From an uncultured Muribaculum sp. (GTDB lineage Bacteria; Bacteroidota; Bacteroidia; Bacteroidales; Muribaculaceae), in the NCBI GenBank assembly GCA_947573015.1, contig CANPDS010000016.1, positions 1-16,931 of the forward strand: a stretch of DNA of 16,931 nucleotides. The letters are read 5' to 3'. Positions within the stretch are counted from its first letter, which is position 1. The number at the start of each line of letters is the position of its first letter. The notes beneath the pieces are model-generated. The model was not told the DNA's origin, did no database searches, and saw nothing but the letters and a program-made list of their open reading frames with translations. A program made the position numbers and the translations under genes. Positions 1 through 6,535 of the stretch are shown here, one piece after another.

Positions 1-648
1 CAATCCAAGCCACTGATTAAGCTGATCAGACGCAAACCGGGACAGAAACATTGGCATCGTCGTGAAATTTCCACCCATATCCGCAACCTTGACAAGCGAT
101 CGCTTCATTATAACAACCTTACGTGCAATAAGTCCATGTGGCTGTATCTCGTGAAAGTCGCCATCATACACCAATCCTATCTGCGGCTCATAGCGCACAG
201 TCACACCTGATTCATCCACAACACCTTGAAGTGCTATACGCACTACTCCATAGGAATCCTTGACACTCAATCGACCTATTCCATCAGCCTTTATATTGTG
301 ACAGTCAAGCAACATCGTAGCAATATCCGGATGACGTACAAGACTAATCCTGCCATCAACGCCATCCCATCCGAGAGAAAACCCCGACTGATCGCGCACC
401 TCCGTCATAGCCTCTATCACTCTGGCCGAAGATGTGGATATTGATGCCTTCTCAAATACAATCTCATGTCCTGCCTTATCCTCAACCGACAGATAGGATC
501 CGCATGTATCATCGGCGAATGATATTCGAAAGATCAGATCATCATCCTGCTTATTATCATTCATAATGCCACTAACACGCGTCACCGGATTGAAGCCCGA
601 CAATCCAGAGACAATCGATGAAATAGATGTATTATTTAAATTTCCCAC
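1..648 (-). CDS. Partial protein of unknown function, possibly the N-terminus of a SNF2-type helicase (C-terminal part outside window)
   Basis: Reading the minus strand from a GTG at 648 gives 216 codons without a stop, running off the left edge. The GTG is chosen because a TAA lies in frame eight codons upstream (MetGlyAsn... start context) and a good promoter sits about 35 bases before it. An ATG at 564 is the only obvious alternative and would remove 28 residues. The protein has no signal peptide or membrane segment. It contains acidic and mixed alpha/beta stretches and a segment ending MGGNFTTMPMFLSRF near the window edge. From memory, a 'GxNF...LxxF' pattern like this occurs in the N-terminal part of large Bacteroidetes SNF2-family helicases, just before the helicase core. 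No Walker or helicase motif is inside the window, so the name is only a guess. The coding region itself is well supported. Confidence 0.75.
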   Translation of the reverse strand, partial: MGNLNNTSISSIVSGLSGFNPVTRVSGIMNDNKQDDDLIFRISFADDTCGSYLSVEDKAGHEIVFEKASISTSSARVIEAMTEVRDQSGFSLGWDGVDGRISLVRHPDIATMLLDCHNIKADGIGRLSVKDSYGVVRIALQGVVDESGVTVRYEPQIGLVYDGDFHEIQPHGLIARKVVIMKRSLVKVADMGGNFTTMPMFLSRFASDQLNQWLGL

Positions 649-682
649 AAGATCAAGAGGTTGTTCAATAATTTACAAACTA

Positions 683-714
683 CAAATATAGCAACAAGCC
701 AATTCATATTCAAA
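683..714 (-). promoter_or_regulatory. Bacteroidetes-type promoter for the partial minus-strand gene
   Basis: On the minus strand a -33 TTTG (711-714) is followed after 20 bases by the -7 element TATATTTG (683-690), matching the known TTTG/TAnnTTTG pattern. The predicted start near 676 would give a leader of roughly 28 bases before the GTG at 648, which supports that start codon. Confidence 0.7.
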
Positions 715-728
715 TTTCCTATTACAGA

Positions 729-736
729 CAAATATA
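729..736 (-). promoter_or_regulatory. Possible second upstream -7 element for the same minus-strand gene
   Basis: A second exact TATATTTG lies on the minus strand 46 bases further upstream. A TTG lies about 22 bases before it, so it may be a second, more distal promoter of the partial gene at the left edge. The surrounding DNA is very AT-rich, so a chance match is possible. Confidence 0.4.
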
Positions 737-834
737 CCAAAGAAAAATAAAATTTTATCAATCAAGATACACCAATACGTTAACATCATATTTACCACCT
801 GATACTAATCATTACGTTATTCTCCTTCATACTA

Positions 835-965
835 ATGAACCCAGAGCTCGATGCCATGGAAGAAGGCAAAGAGTGTGACAACTGCATGCCAAGACTGGTA
901 ATAAAGACGAACCTATCCAGGCCACCAGATACCGGCAATAGCTGATGTCAGGTGGCCATTCTTTT
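835..965 (+). ncRNA. Candidate small RNA or 36-codon gene ending in an intrinsic terminator
   Basis: The 373-base gap between the partial gene and lepA is AT-rich up to about 830, then visibly GC-richer to 957. It ends in a hairpin followed by T-rich sequence, as at the 3' end of a plus-strand transcript, although no recognised gene lies upstream on that strand. The segment can also be read as an ORF of 36 codons (ATG 835, TGA 943-945) beginning MNPELDAMEEGKECDNC, with two cysteines. The hairpin begins inside this ORF, which argues for an RNA gene rather than a peptide gene. Local pairing is possible, for example CUGGUA with UACCGG. I do not recognise it as 6S RNA, SRP RNA, tmRNA or RNase P RNA, and I see no TAnnTTTG box on the plus strand before it. 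It could also be a decayed gene remnant. Confidence 0.35.
920..965 (+). terminator. Rho-independent terminator upstream of lepA
   Basis: GGCCACC (920-926) pairs with GGTGGCC (951-957). Two more pairs are possible past an A-A mismatch, across a long loop. ATTCTTTTAT follows directly. The T-rich side is on the plus strand only, so it would end a plus-strand transcript arriving from the 700-900 region and insulate the lepA promoter. Confidence 0.6.
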
Positions 966-1007
966 ATCATACAGCTCACAATCGCCATATGTCACGAAAA
1001 AAATTCT

Positions 1008-1015
1008 TAACTTTG
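1008..1015 (+). promoter_or_regulatory. lepA promoter -7 element, implying a leaderless or nearly leaderless mRNA
   Basis: TAACTTTG matches the Bacteroidetes -7 consensus TAnnTTTG and ends only six bases before the lepA ATG at 1022. With the usual spacing, transcription would begin at about 1019-1022. No clear -33 TTG is visible at the expected distance. Confidence 0.6.
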
Positions 1016-1021
1016 CAGACT

Positions 1022-2809
1022 ATGAAACGAATAAGGAACTTCTGCATCATCGCCCATATCGACCATGGCAAAAGCACCCTGGCCGACCGTCTGCTGGAAT
1101 ATACTCATACTATTGCCGAAAAAGACCTACAGGCACAAGTGCTCGATGACATGGATCTCGAGCGTGAGCGTGGTATAACCATCAAAAGTCATGCCATACA
1201 GATGGACTATGTCCTTGATGGTGAACAGTACATACTCAACCTTATCGACACTCCGGGACATGTGGACTTCTCCTACGAAGTATCCCGATCCATCGCCGCA
1301 TGCGAAGGTGCCCTACTCATAGTCGATGCCTCTCAAGGCATTCAGGCTCAGACCATATCCAACCTATACATGGCGATGGAAAATGATCTGGAGATCATAC
1401 CTGTAATCAACAAGGTCGACCTCGACAGCGCAAAGCCCGATGAAGTTGAGGACCAGATAATCGATCTGCTCGGATGCGACCGCGAAGATATCATACGAGC
1501 TTCAGGCAAGACAGGAATCGGAGTGCCTGAAATCCTACGCGCAATTGTGGAGCGTATCCCATCTCCGAAAGGCAATCCGGAAGCTCCTCTGCAAGCTCTG
1601 ATATTCGATTCTGTATTTAACCCTTTCAGAGGTATCATCGCATACTATAAGATCGTCAACGGCACCATACACAAGGATGACTTTGTAAAGTTCGTTTCGA
1701 CAGGCAAGGAGTATCATGCTGATGAGATCGGAGTGCTTAAAATGGATATGTCGCCACGCAAGGAGTTGTCAGCCGGAAATGTAGGCTACATAATATCCGG
1801 TATCAAGACCTCGCGCGAGGTACGTGTCGGCGACACCATAACCCACGTAGAGCGTCCTTGCGAACATGCTATCGAAGGATTCGAGGAGGTGAAACCAATG
1901 GTATTCGCAGGTGTATACCCCATTGAGACTGAGGATTTCGAAAACCTCCGTAGCTCACTTGAAAAGCTTCAGCTCAACGATGCATCGCTCACATTCTCAC
2001 CGGAATCGTCCATGGCTCTCGGATTCGGTTTCAGATGCGGATTCCTCGGACTGCTGCACATGGAGATCGTACAGGAACGTCTGGGACGAGAATTCGACAT
2101 GGATGTGATCACCACAGTGCCCAATGTAAGTTACCGTGTATACGATAAGAAAGGCAACATGACTGAAGTGCACAATCCTTCTGGTCTACCCGAACCTACC
2201 TTGATCGACCATATCGAGGAACCATACATCCGTGCATCTATCATCACCGCCGCCGACTATATAGGTCCGATCATGACCCTATGCCTTGGAAAACGTGGTG
2301 AGTTGCTCAACCAGCAATACATTTCCGGCAACCGTATAGAACTCACTTTCGACCTGCCATTAGGTGAGATCGTGATCGACTTCTACGACAAGCTCAAATC
2401 AATATCGAAAGGATATGCCTCTTTCGACTATCACCTCCATGACTTCCGTGAATCAAAACTCGTGAAGCTTGACATACTGCTCAACGGAGAGAGTGTCGAT
2501 GCACTCAGCACCCTCACCCATGCAGATAATGCCGTGACATTCGGACGACGCATGTGCGAGAAACTTAAGGAGCTGATACCTCGACAGCAGTTTGACATCG
2601 CCATACAGGCTGCAATAGGCGCGAAGATCATTGCTCGCGAGACTATCAAGGCCGTGAGAAAGGATGTTACTGCAAAATGCTACGGCGGCGATATCTCCCG
2701 TAAGCGCAAACTGCTTGAAAAACAGAAAAAAGGCAAAAAGCGCATGAAACAGATCGGGTCGGTCGAGGTACCGCAGAAGGCATTCCTTGCTGTGTTGAAA
2801 CTCGACTAA
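1022..2809 (+). CDS. lepA: Translation elongation factor 4 (LepA/EF4), ribosome-associated GTPase
   Basis: LepA is a translational GTPase that binds the ribosome and acts in elongation/back-translocation or initiation quality. The 595-residue product matches the family's usual length of about 600. Visible motifs are the G1 P-loop AHIDHGKS (residues 11-18), G2 ERGITI (49-54 region, Thr53), G3 DTPGH (76-80) and G4 NKVD (130-133). EF-G-like domains follow, then the LepA-specific lysine-rich C-terminal domain ending near EVPQKAFLAVLKLD. The start at 1022 (MKRIRNFCIIAHIDHGK) is preferred over an in-frame ATG at 989. The 989 start would add 11 residues not expected in the family and would lie upstream of the -7 promoter box at 1008-1015. 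The gene is followed after 3 bases by the glycerate kinase gene, so the two are probably cotranscribed. The protein is cytoplasmic. Confidence 0.97.
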   Translation: MKRIRNFCIIAHIDHGKSTLADRLLEYTHTIAEKDLQAQVLDDMDLERERGITIKSHAIQMDYVLDGEQYILNLIDTPGHVDFSYEVSRSIAACEGALLIVDASQGIQAQTISNLYMAMENDLEIIPVINKVDLDSAKPDEVEDQIIDLLGCDREDIIRASGKTGIGVPEILRAIVERIPSPKGNPEAPLQALIFDSVFNPFRGIIAYYKIVNGTIHKDDFVKFVSTGKEYHADEIGVLKMDMSPRKELSAGNVGYIISGIKTSREVRVGDTITHVERPCEHAIEGFEEVKPMVFAGVYPIETEDFENLRSSLEKLQLNDASLTFSPESSMALGFGFRCGFLGLLHMEIVQERLGREFDMDVITTVPNVSYRVYDKKGNMTEVHNPSGLPEPTLIDHIEEPYIRASIITAADYIGPIMTLCLGKRGELLNQQYISGNRIELTFDLPLGEIVIDFYDKLKSISKGYASFDYHLHDFRESKLVKLDILLNGESVDALSTLTHADNAVTFGRRMCEKLKELIPRQQFDIAIQAAIGAKIIARETIKAVRKDVTAKCYGGDISRKRKLLEKQKKGKKRMKQIGSVEVPQKAFLAVLKLD

Positions 2810-2812
2810 ATT

Positions 2813-3874
2813 ATGAAAATAGCAGTCGCTCCCGACAAATACAAGGGTACGCTCACGGCAACTCAGGCTCTCCAGGCCATATGCGAAAGCATACATGAGA
2901 TATGTCCGGATGCAGAGTTGCACTCATTCCCAATGGCCGACGGAGGAGAAGGCACAGCAGATATTCTCGGTCATGAAATGGGCTTCACACGTTACAACGC
3001 TACCATACACCCACCCTTGTCAGGGCTGTCAATGACCGAAGCCACCTATTACTATAGCGAGGATGAACATGCTGTGATTTTCGACTCAGCCACCGCTGCA
3101 GGTCTTACATTAATCCCACCGGAGCGCCGCGATATAATGCGTGCCTCCACCGCACCCATAGGCGAACTCCTTGAGATAGTGCAGCAACGCCATGATATCC
3201 GCTCGGTATTTATCGGCCTGGGTGGCACCGCCACATGCGATGCAGGCCTGGGTATGGTGCTCTATATGGTCAAGAATCATGTAAAAATGCCTTCGATAGT
3301 AGGGCTATATGACGCAGGAGTCCCTCTCGTGGCCACAGGCGGCGCACCATCGGCATTGACATTTGCACCTCAGAAAGGAGCAAATGCCGACGATATGGCT
3401 ATGCTTGAAATGCGTCTGCACAAGGCAATCAAAATGATGCCCGAAGGCAACCCTGATACTCCGGGAGCCGGAGCAGCGGGAGGTTTAGGTTTTGCCATCC
3501 TCGCCATGGGTGGAAAGCTCGTGCCAGGTGTCGAAGTCGTGGCCGGAAATCGCATAACCAGCATCAATCCCGACCTTATTATTACAGGAGAAGGTAGGAT
3601 CGACAGTCAATCTTCTATGGGTAAAGTGGTATCTTATTTCATAAAATACCACCGAGAACATGGCACTCCAGTAGTTGCCATTGGGGGGACCATATCGACC
3701 GACAACGGACTGTCGACCGACAATGAATCTTCACGTGGAGACCTCACGGCCTTAATTGCAGCCGATGCATATGAGCCCCATGATGTCAAACCAATTACGC
3801 CACAAGTAGCGGCATGGCGGATACGTGAAGCAATTGCCGACCGTCTACCGGCAATACTCGCCTCCATTAACTGA
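2813..3874 (+). CDS. Glycerate kinase (GlxK/GarK family)
   Basis: This family phosphorylates D-glycerate with ATP, feeding glycerate into lower glycolysis; whether the product here is 2- or 3-phosphoglycerate cannot be read from the sequence. Family landmarks are VAPDKYKGTL at residues 5-14, MADGGEGT at 41-48, GLGGTATCDAGLGM at 135-148, PQKGA at 186-190, PGAGAAGGLGFAI at 217-229 and ITGEGRIDSQSSMGKV at 257-272. The length of 353 is shorter than the usual 370-380. The shortening falls between residues 148 and 186, where homologues carry a longer segment with a CDVxNPLxGxxGA-type motif; here only LYDAGVPLVATGGAPS remains. The start ATG lies 3 bases after the lepA stop, so it is very likely in the same transcript. 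No clear terminator is seen in the 161 bases that follow. It is likely cytoplasmic and active, but substrate range should be treated with caution. Confidence 0.9.
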   Translation: MKIAVAPDKYKGTLTATQALQAICESIHEICPDAELHSFPMADGGEGTADILGHEMGFTRYNATIHPPLSGLSMTEATYYYSEDEHAVIFDSATAAGLTLIPPERRDIMRASTAPIGELLEIVQQRHDIRSVFIGLGGTATCDAGLGMVLYMVKNHVKMPSIVGLYDAGVPLVATGGAPSALTFAPQKGANADDMAMLEMRLHKAIKMMPEGNPDTPGAGAAGGLGFAILAMGGKLVPGVEVVAGNRITSINPDLIITGEGRIDSQSSMGKVVSYFIKYHREHGTPVVAIGGTISTDNGLSTDNESSRGDLTALIAADAYEPHDVKPITPQVAAWRIREAIADRLPAILASIN

Positions 3875-3997
3875 CAGATAGAGATTGAGAGTAGTGCACC
3901 GAAGCTACGTGTGTCGATAGAAATCATCACGCCACATAAAGAATCTGCAAGGCATGCAATCTCAATGTTTAGACAACAAACTCTTGACGTGGAACTG

Positions 3998-4021
3998 TTG
4001 TTATTGTAAAAAAGATAACAA
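3998..4021. repeat. 7+7 bp perfect inverted repeat just upstream of nhaA
   Basis: TTGTTAT (3998-4004) and ATAACAA (4015-4021) are perfect inverted arms around a 10-base spacer, ending 14 bases before the nhaA ATG. The stem is AT-only apart from one G-C pair, so it is weak as an RNA hairpin but plausible as an operator for a dimeric regulator. No canonical TAnnTTTG box is seen in the 161-base gap between the glycerate kinase gene and nhaA, so nhaA may use a regulated or non-standard promoter or read-through from lepA. Confidence 0.4.
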
Positions 4022-4035
4022 AAGCTTCCACGAAT

Positions 4036-5472
4036 ATGAAGCCACACACCGACTCCACACATAACCCTACAGTTAATGATAAGCCGACCGGACAACGTGA
4101 ATTTCCGGCGAAAGTATATTATAGCGCAAAACGTGCATTGACCACCCATGCATCAGGTGGCAATGTACTGATTGCAGCCACAGTATTGGCTCTCATCATA
4201 GCGAATATCCCCGGTCTGAACAACTTGTATGCCAACTTTTGGGATCAGGAGATACGTCTACAAGTAGGCTCTTTCAACATATTTAGCCATGGAGGACATC
4301 CAATGTCGATGCTACAGTTTATCAACGATGCGCTTATGGCTATTTTCTTCTTCACAATCGGACTGGAGATAAAGCGTGAAGTGCTGGTAGGAGAGTTGAG
4401 TTCCTTCAAACAAGCGTTGCTGCCCATCATAGCCGCCATCGGCGGCATGGTAGTACCGGTAGGTATATTCTGGGCAATGGCATCCGGAACAGATTATATC
4501 GACGGAGCCGCCATACCAATGGCCACCGACATAGCATTCTCCCTTGGCATTTTAGCTATGCTCGGTTCGCGCGTACCATTATCGCTTAAGATATTCCTCA
4601 CCACTCTTGCTGTAGTTGACGACATTGGAGGAATTATTGTAATTGCTGCATTCTATTTCACGCACATTGATCCATGGTTTATTATTGGCGGACTGGCGCT
4701 ATTGGGATTGCTTTTCCTCGGATCCACATTCTCCATACAGAGCAAAATTTTCTACATAGGTATAGGAACTATCGTATGGTATCTATTCCTTAACTCAGGT
4801 ATCCACCCCACCATAGCCGGTGTGCTGATAGCCTTCTGCGTGCCAGCACGTCCGGTATTCGCGCCCAAAAAGTATGTGAAACAGATACGCGCCGCCATAT
4901 CACACTTCAATGCCGAGGATGATCATACCCTATCGCAAAGGTCTATCCTTAATAAAGATCAGATGGACTGGCTCAAACAGGTCGAATCAGCTTCCGACAA
5001 GGTGATATCACCCCTACAGGATCTGGAGGACTCCCTCCATCCTGTCGTTGACTATCTGATAGTACCGTTATTTGCATTTGCCAATGCCGGAATCTGCTTC
5101 AGTGGCATGAACGGAAACTCTTTCTTCTCCGGCATAAGCCTGGCTATCATACTTGGATTGGTGGCTGGAAAGTTCATCGGTATATTCACCTTCTCCTGGC
5201 TTACGGTAAAAACAGGTCTTGCCCCTATGCCAGCTCACTCAAACTGGAAGATGATTGGAGCAATAGCAATGTTGGGGGGTATCGGCTTCACTGTATCACT
5301 ATTCATAGCTAACCTGTCATTCGGTGGTGGCAGCGAGATAGGAAATGCATTGCTCAACAATGCCAAACTCGGTATCGTAGTAGGCTCCCTTCTGGCCGGT
5401 GTGATCGGCTTCATCCTCCTACATAAATTTCTGCCTGACAAAGCTACAGAACAATCTGAATACAACGACTGA
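4036..5472 (+). CDS. nhaA: Na+/H+ antiporter NhaA
   Basis: NhaA exchanges cytoplasmic Na+ (or Li+) for external H+ in the inner membrane and supports pH and sodium homeostasis. The 478-residue product carries the NhaA signatures: FTIGLEIKREVLVGE (about 106-120), MATDIAFSLGIL with the conserved Asp165, and LAVVDDIGGI with the ion-binding pair Asp195/Asp196. Further on are SGIHPTIAGV (254-263), VPLFAFANAG (343-352) and the C-terminal IGFTVSLFIANLSF helix. It is about 90 residues longer than the 388-residue E. coli protein. The extra length is mainly a hydrophilic N-terminus of about 35 residues and a charged insert near residues 278-335 between transmembrane segments. Such extensions occur in other Bacteroidetes NhaA proteins. 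The gene converges with an SGNH-protein gene on the other strand, with 88 bases between the stops and no clear terminator. Confidence 0.96.
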   Translation: MKPHTDSTHNPTVNDKPTGQREFPAKVYYSAKRALTTHASGGNVLIAATVLALIIANIPGLNNLYANFWDQEIRLQVGSFNIFSHGGHPMSMLQFINDALMAIFFFTIGLEIKREVLVGELSSFKQALLPIIAAIGGMVVPVGIFWAMASGTDYIDGAAIPMATDIAFSLGILAMLGSRVPLSLKIFLTTLAVVDDIGGIIVIAAFYFTHIDPWFIIGGLALLGLLFLGSTFSIQSKIFYIGIGTIVWYLFLNSGIHPTIAGVLIAFCVPARPVFAPKKYVKQIRAAISHFNAEDDHTLSQRSILNKDQMDWLKQVESASDKVISPLQDLEDSLHPVVDYLIVPLFAFANAGICFSGMNGNSFFSGISLAIILGLVAGKFIGIFTFSWLTVKTGLAPMPAHSNWKMIGAIAMLGGIGFTVSLFIANLSFGGGSEIGNALLNNAKLGIVVGSLLAGVIGFILLHKFLPDKATEQSEYND

Positions 5473-5560
5473 TTGAAACATATTGTAAGGTAGAATCGTA
5501 ACACCGGATCATACGCTCCATTGACATGTATACCTATCCAAGTAGCAGTGAGGTTGAAGA

Positions 5561-6352
5561 TCAATGGAAATTCAGGAGTGTCAGGTTGTCAAGCACAGTA
5601 GCTTGAGCCACCTGCTGAAGATATTCGGCGTCAGAAGCCGGTATGCCTGCATGAAATCCAGTCTGGTAACGCTTAGGAAATATCGTAGTATAAATCACAT
5701 TGGCAGCCAGATATGTACCTATCGGTGACGGATGGTGGCAATCATTATCATAAAGCACTATCTCAGGGCGCTCCTCACGAACGCGTTTCCATGCCATACC
5801 GACCGGCGCACACAAGGCATCATTGTCATAAGCCATCTCAAGGTAAGAGGTTATCAGACGATGCTGCATCCATTCATAGCTATTGACAGTAGGATATTCC
5901 GGCACAGGCTTATTGTAACCATACTTATGTCCCCAGGTCATATAAAATACCACCTTAGCTTTCGGCGAACCGGCCATTACAAGCGAATCAAGCATACGGG
6001 CATAAGGATACACCTCATCCATCACCTGACATGTCGACATAGCCGGAGCAGTGCTTTGCTCCTGTATAACAACGAAATCCCAGTCTCCTTTTTGCAGCAA
6101 TCCAAGCAAACGAGGATTTCTAAGATGCCCCGACAAACGTTCGCCCCCTTTGAGCACTGACGTTATCGACACAGCACGCTTCTGAGATACAGCTATACTG
6201 TCGAACATCGCAGGCAATTTATTGCGGTTGGTAAAACTATTGCCAATAAAAAGTATCCTGACGGAATCAACCGGTGCATTTTCAGATTTCGAATATACGG
6301 TAAGTGGGAAAAACGTCGCTAATGCCACGAGCAAGCAGATGATTTTTTTCAT
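5561..6352 (-). CDS. Exported SGNH/GDSL-like hydrolase, downstream copy of a tandem pair
   Basis: The 263-residue product begins with a signal peptide (about residues 1-21, MKKIICLLVALATFFPLTVYS), so it is probably periplasmic. The SGNH fold is shown by ILFIGNSFT with nucleophile Ser39 (block I), a Gly-Gly pair at 69-70 (block II region) and NDCHHPS with Asp204 and His207 as the likely remaining catalytic residues (block V). The usual block III GxND is replaced by IQEQS at 96-100. Members of this fold are esterases or lipases, often acting on acetylated glycans; the substrate here cannot be inferred. It is roughly 70% identical to the next gene upstream. Residues 162-196 are identical in both copies. 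No TAnnTTTG box was found in its own leader, and a strong terminator separates it from the upstream copy. Confidence 0.85.
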   Translation of the reverse strand: MKKIICLLVALATFFPLTVYSKSENAPVDSVRILFIGNSFTNRNKLPAMFDSIAVSQKRAVSITSVLKGGERLSGHLRNPRLLGLLQKGDWDFVVIQEQSTAPAMSTCQVMDEVYPYARMLDSLVMAGSPKAKVVFYMTWGHKYGYNKPVPEYPTVNSYEWMQHRLITSYLEMAYDNDALCAPVGMAWKRVREERPEIVLYDNDCHHPSPIGTYLAANVIYTTIFPKRYQTGFHAGIPASDAEYLQQVAQATVLDNLTLLNFH

Positions 6353-6451
6353 GTCACAGTGTTTAGTTGGTATAATTCAGGTAAGTGATAGATTACATTT
6401 ACAAGATGCACTATCCATGACTTTACCCTAAATAAAGCGTAAAAAATAATC

Positions 6452-6496
6452 AAAAAAATCTCCGATGATATGGAGATAGATCTGGATCATCGGAGA
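6452..6496 (-). terminator. Rho-independent terminator after the upstream SGNH gene
   Basis: On the minus strand TCTCCGATGAT (6496-6486) pairs perfectly with ATCATCGGAGA (6469-6459), an 11-bp stem with a 16-base loop, followed at once by seven T residues (6458-6452). It starts 39 bases after the stop of the upstream SGNH gene, so the two paralogues are probably separate transcription units or coupled only by read-through. Confidence 0.85.
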
Positions 6497-6535
6497 AATA
6501 TCAGGAAAATTTTTTACTTAGTGAATGTTTAAAAA

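Noticed and set aside
989..1021. Upstream in-frame ATG extending lepA by 11 residues
   Set aside because: The extension is not a LepA feature and the -7 promoter box lies inside it; the family start MKRIRNFCIIAHIDHGK fits the ATG at 1022.
2453..2923. 156-codon minus-strand ORF overlapping the end of lepA and the start of the glycerate kinase gene
   Set aside because: It lies antisense to two well-supported genes, has no recognisable domain and spans their junction; it is best explained as a reading-frame shadow.
3884..3966. ATTGAGA/TCTCAAT inverted repeat as a terminator after the glycerate kinase gene
   Set aside because: The arms are about 70 bases apart, only 7 bp long and not followed by a real T run.
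3998..4021. Canonical Rex operator upstream of nhaA
   Set aside because: The arms resemble some Rex half-sites, but the total length is 24 bases rather than 18, so it is listed only as an unassigned inverted repeat.
5473..5560. Bidirectional terminator between nhaA and the convergent SGNH gene
   Set aside because: Only imperfect pairing (GGAT with ATCC and a short inner stem) without a T tract on either strand.
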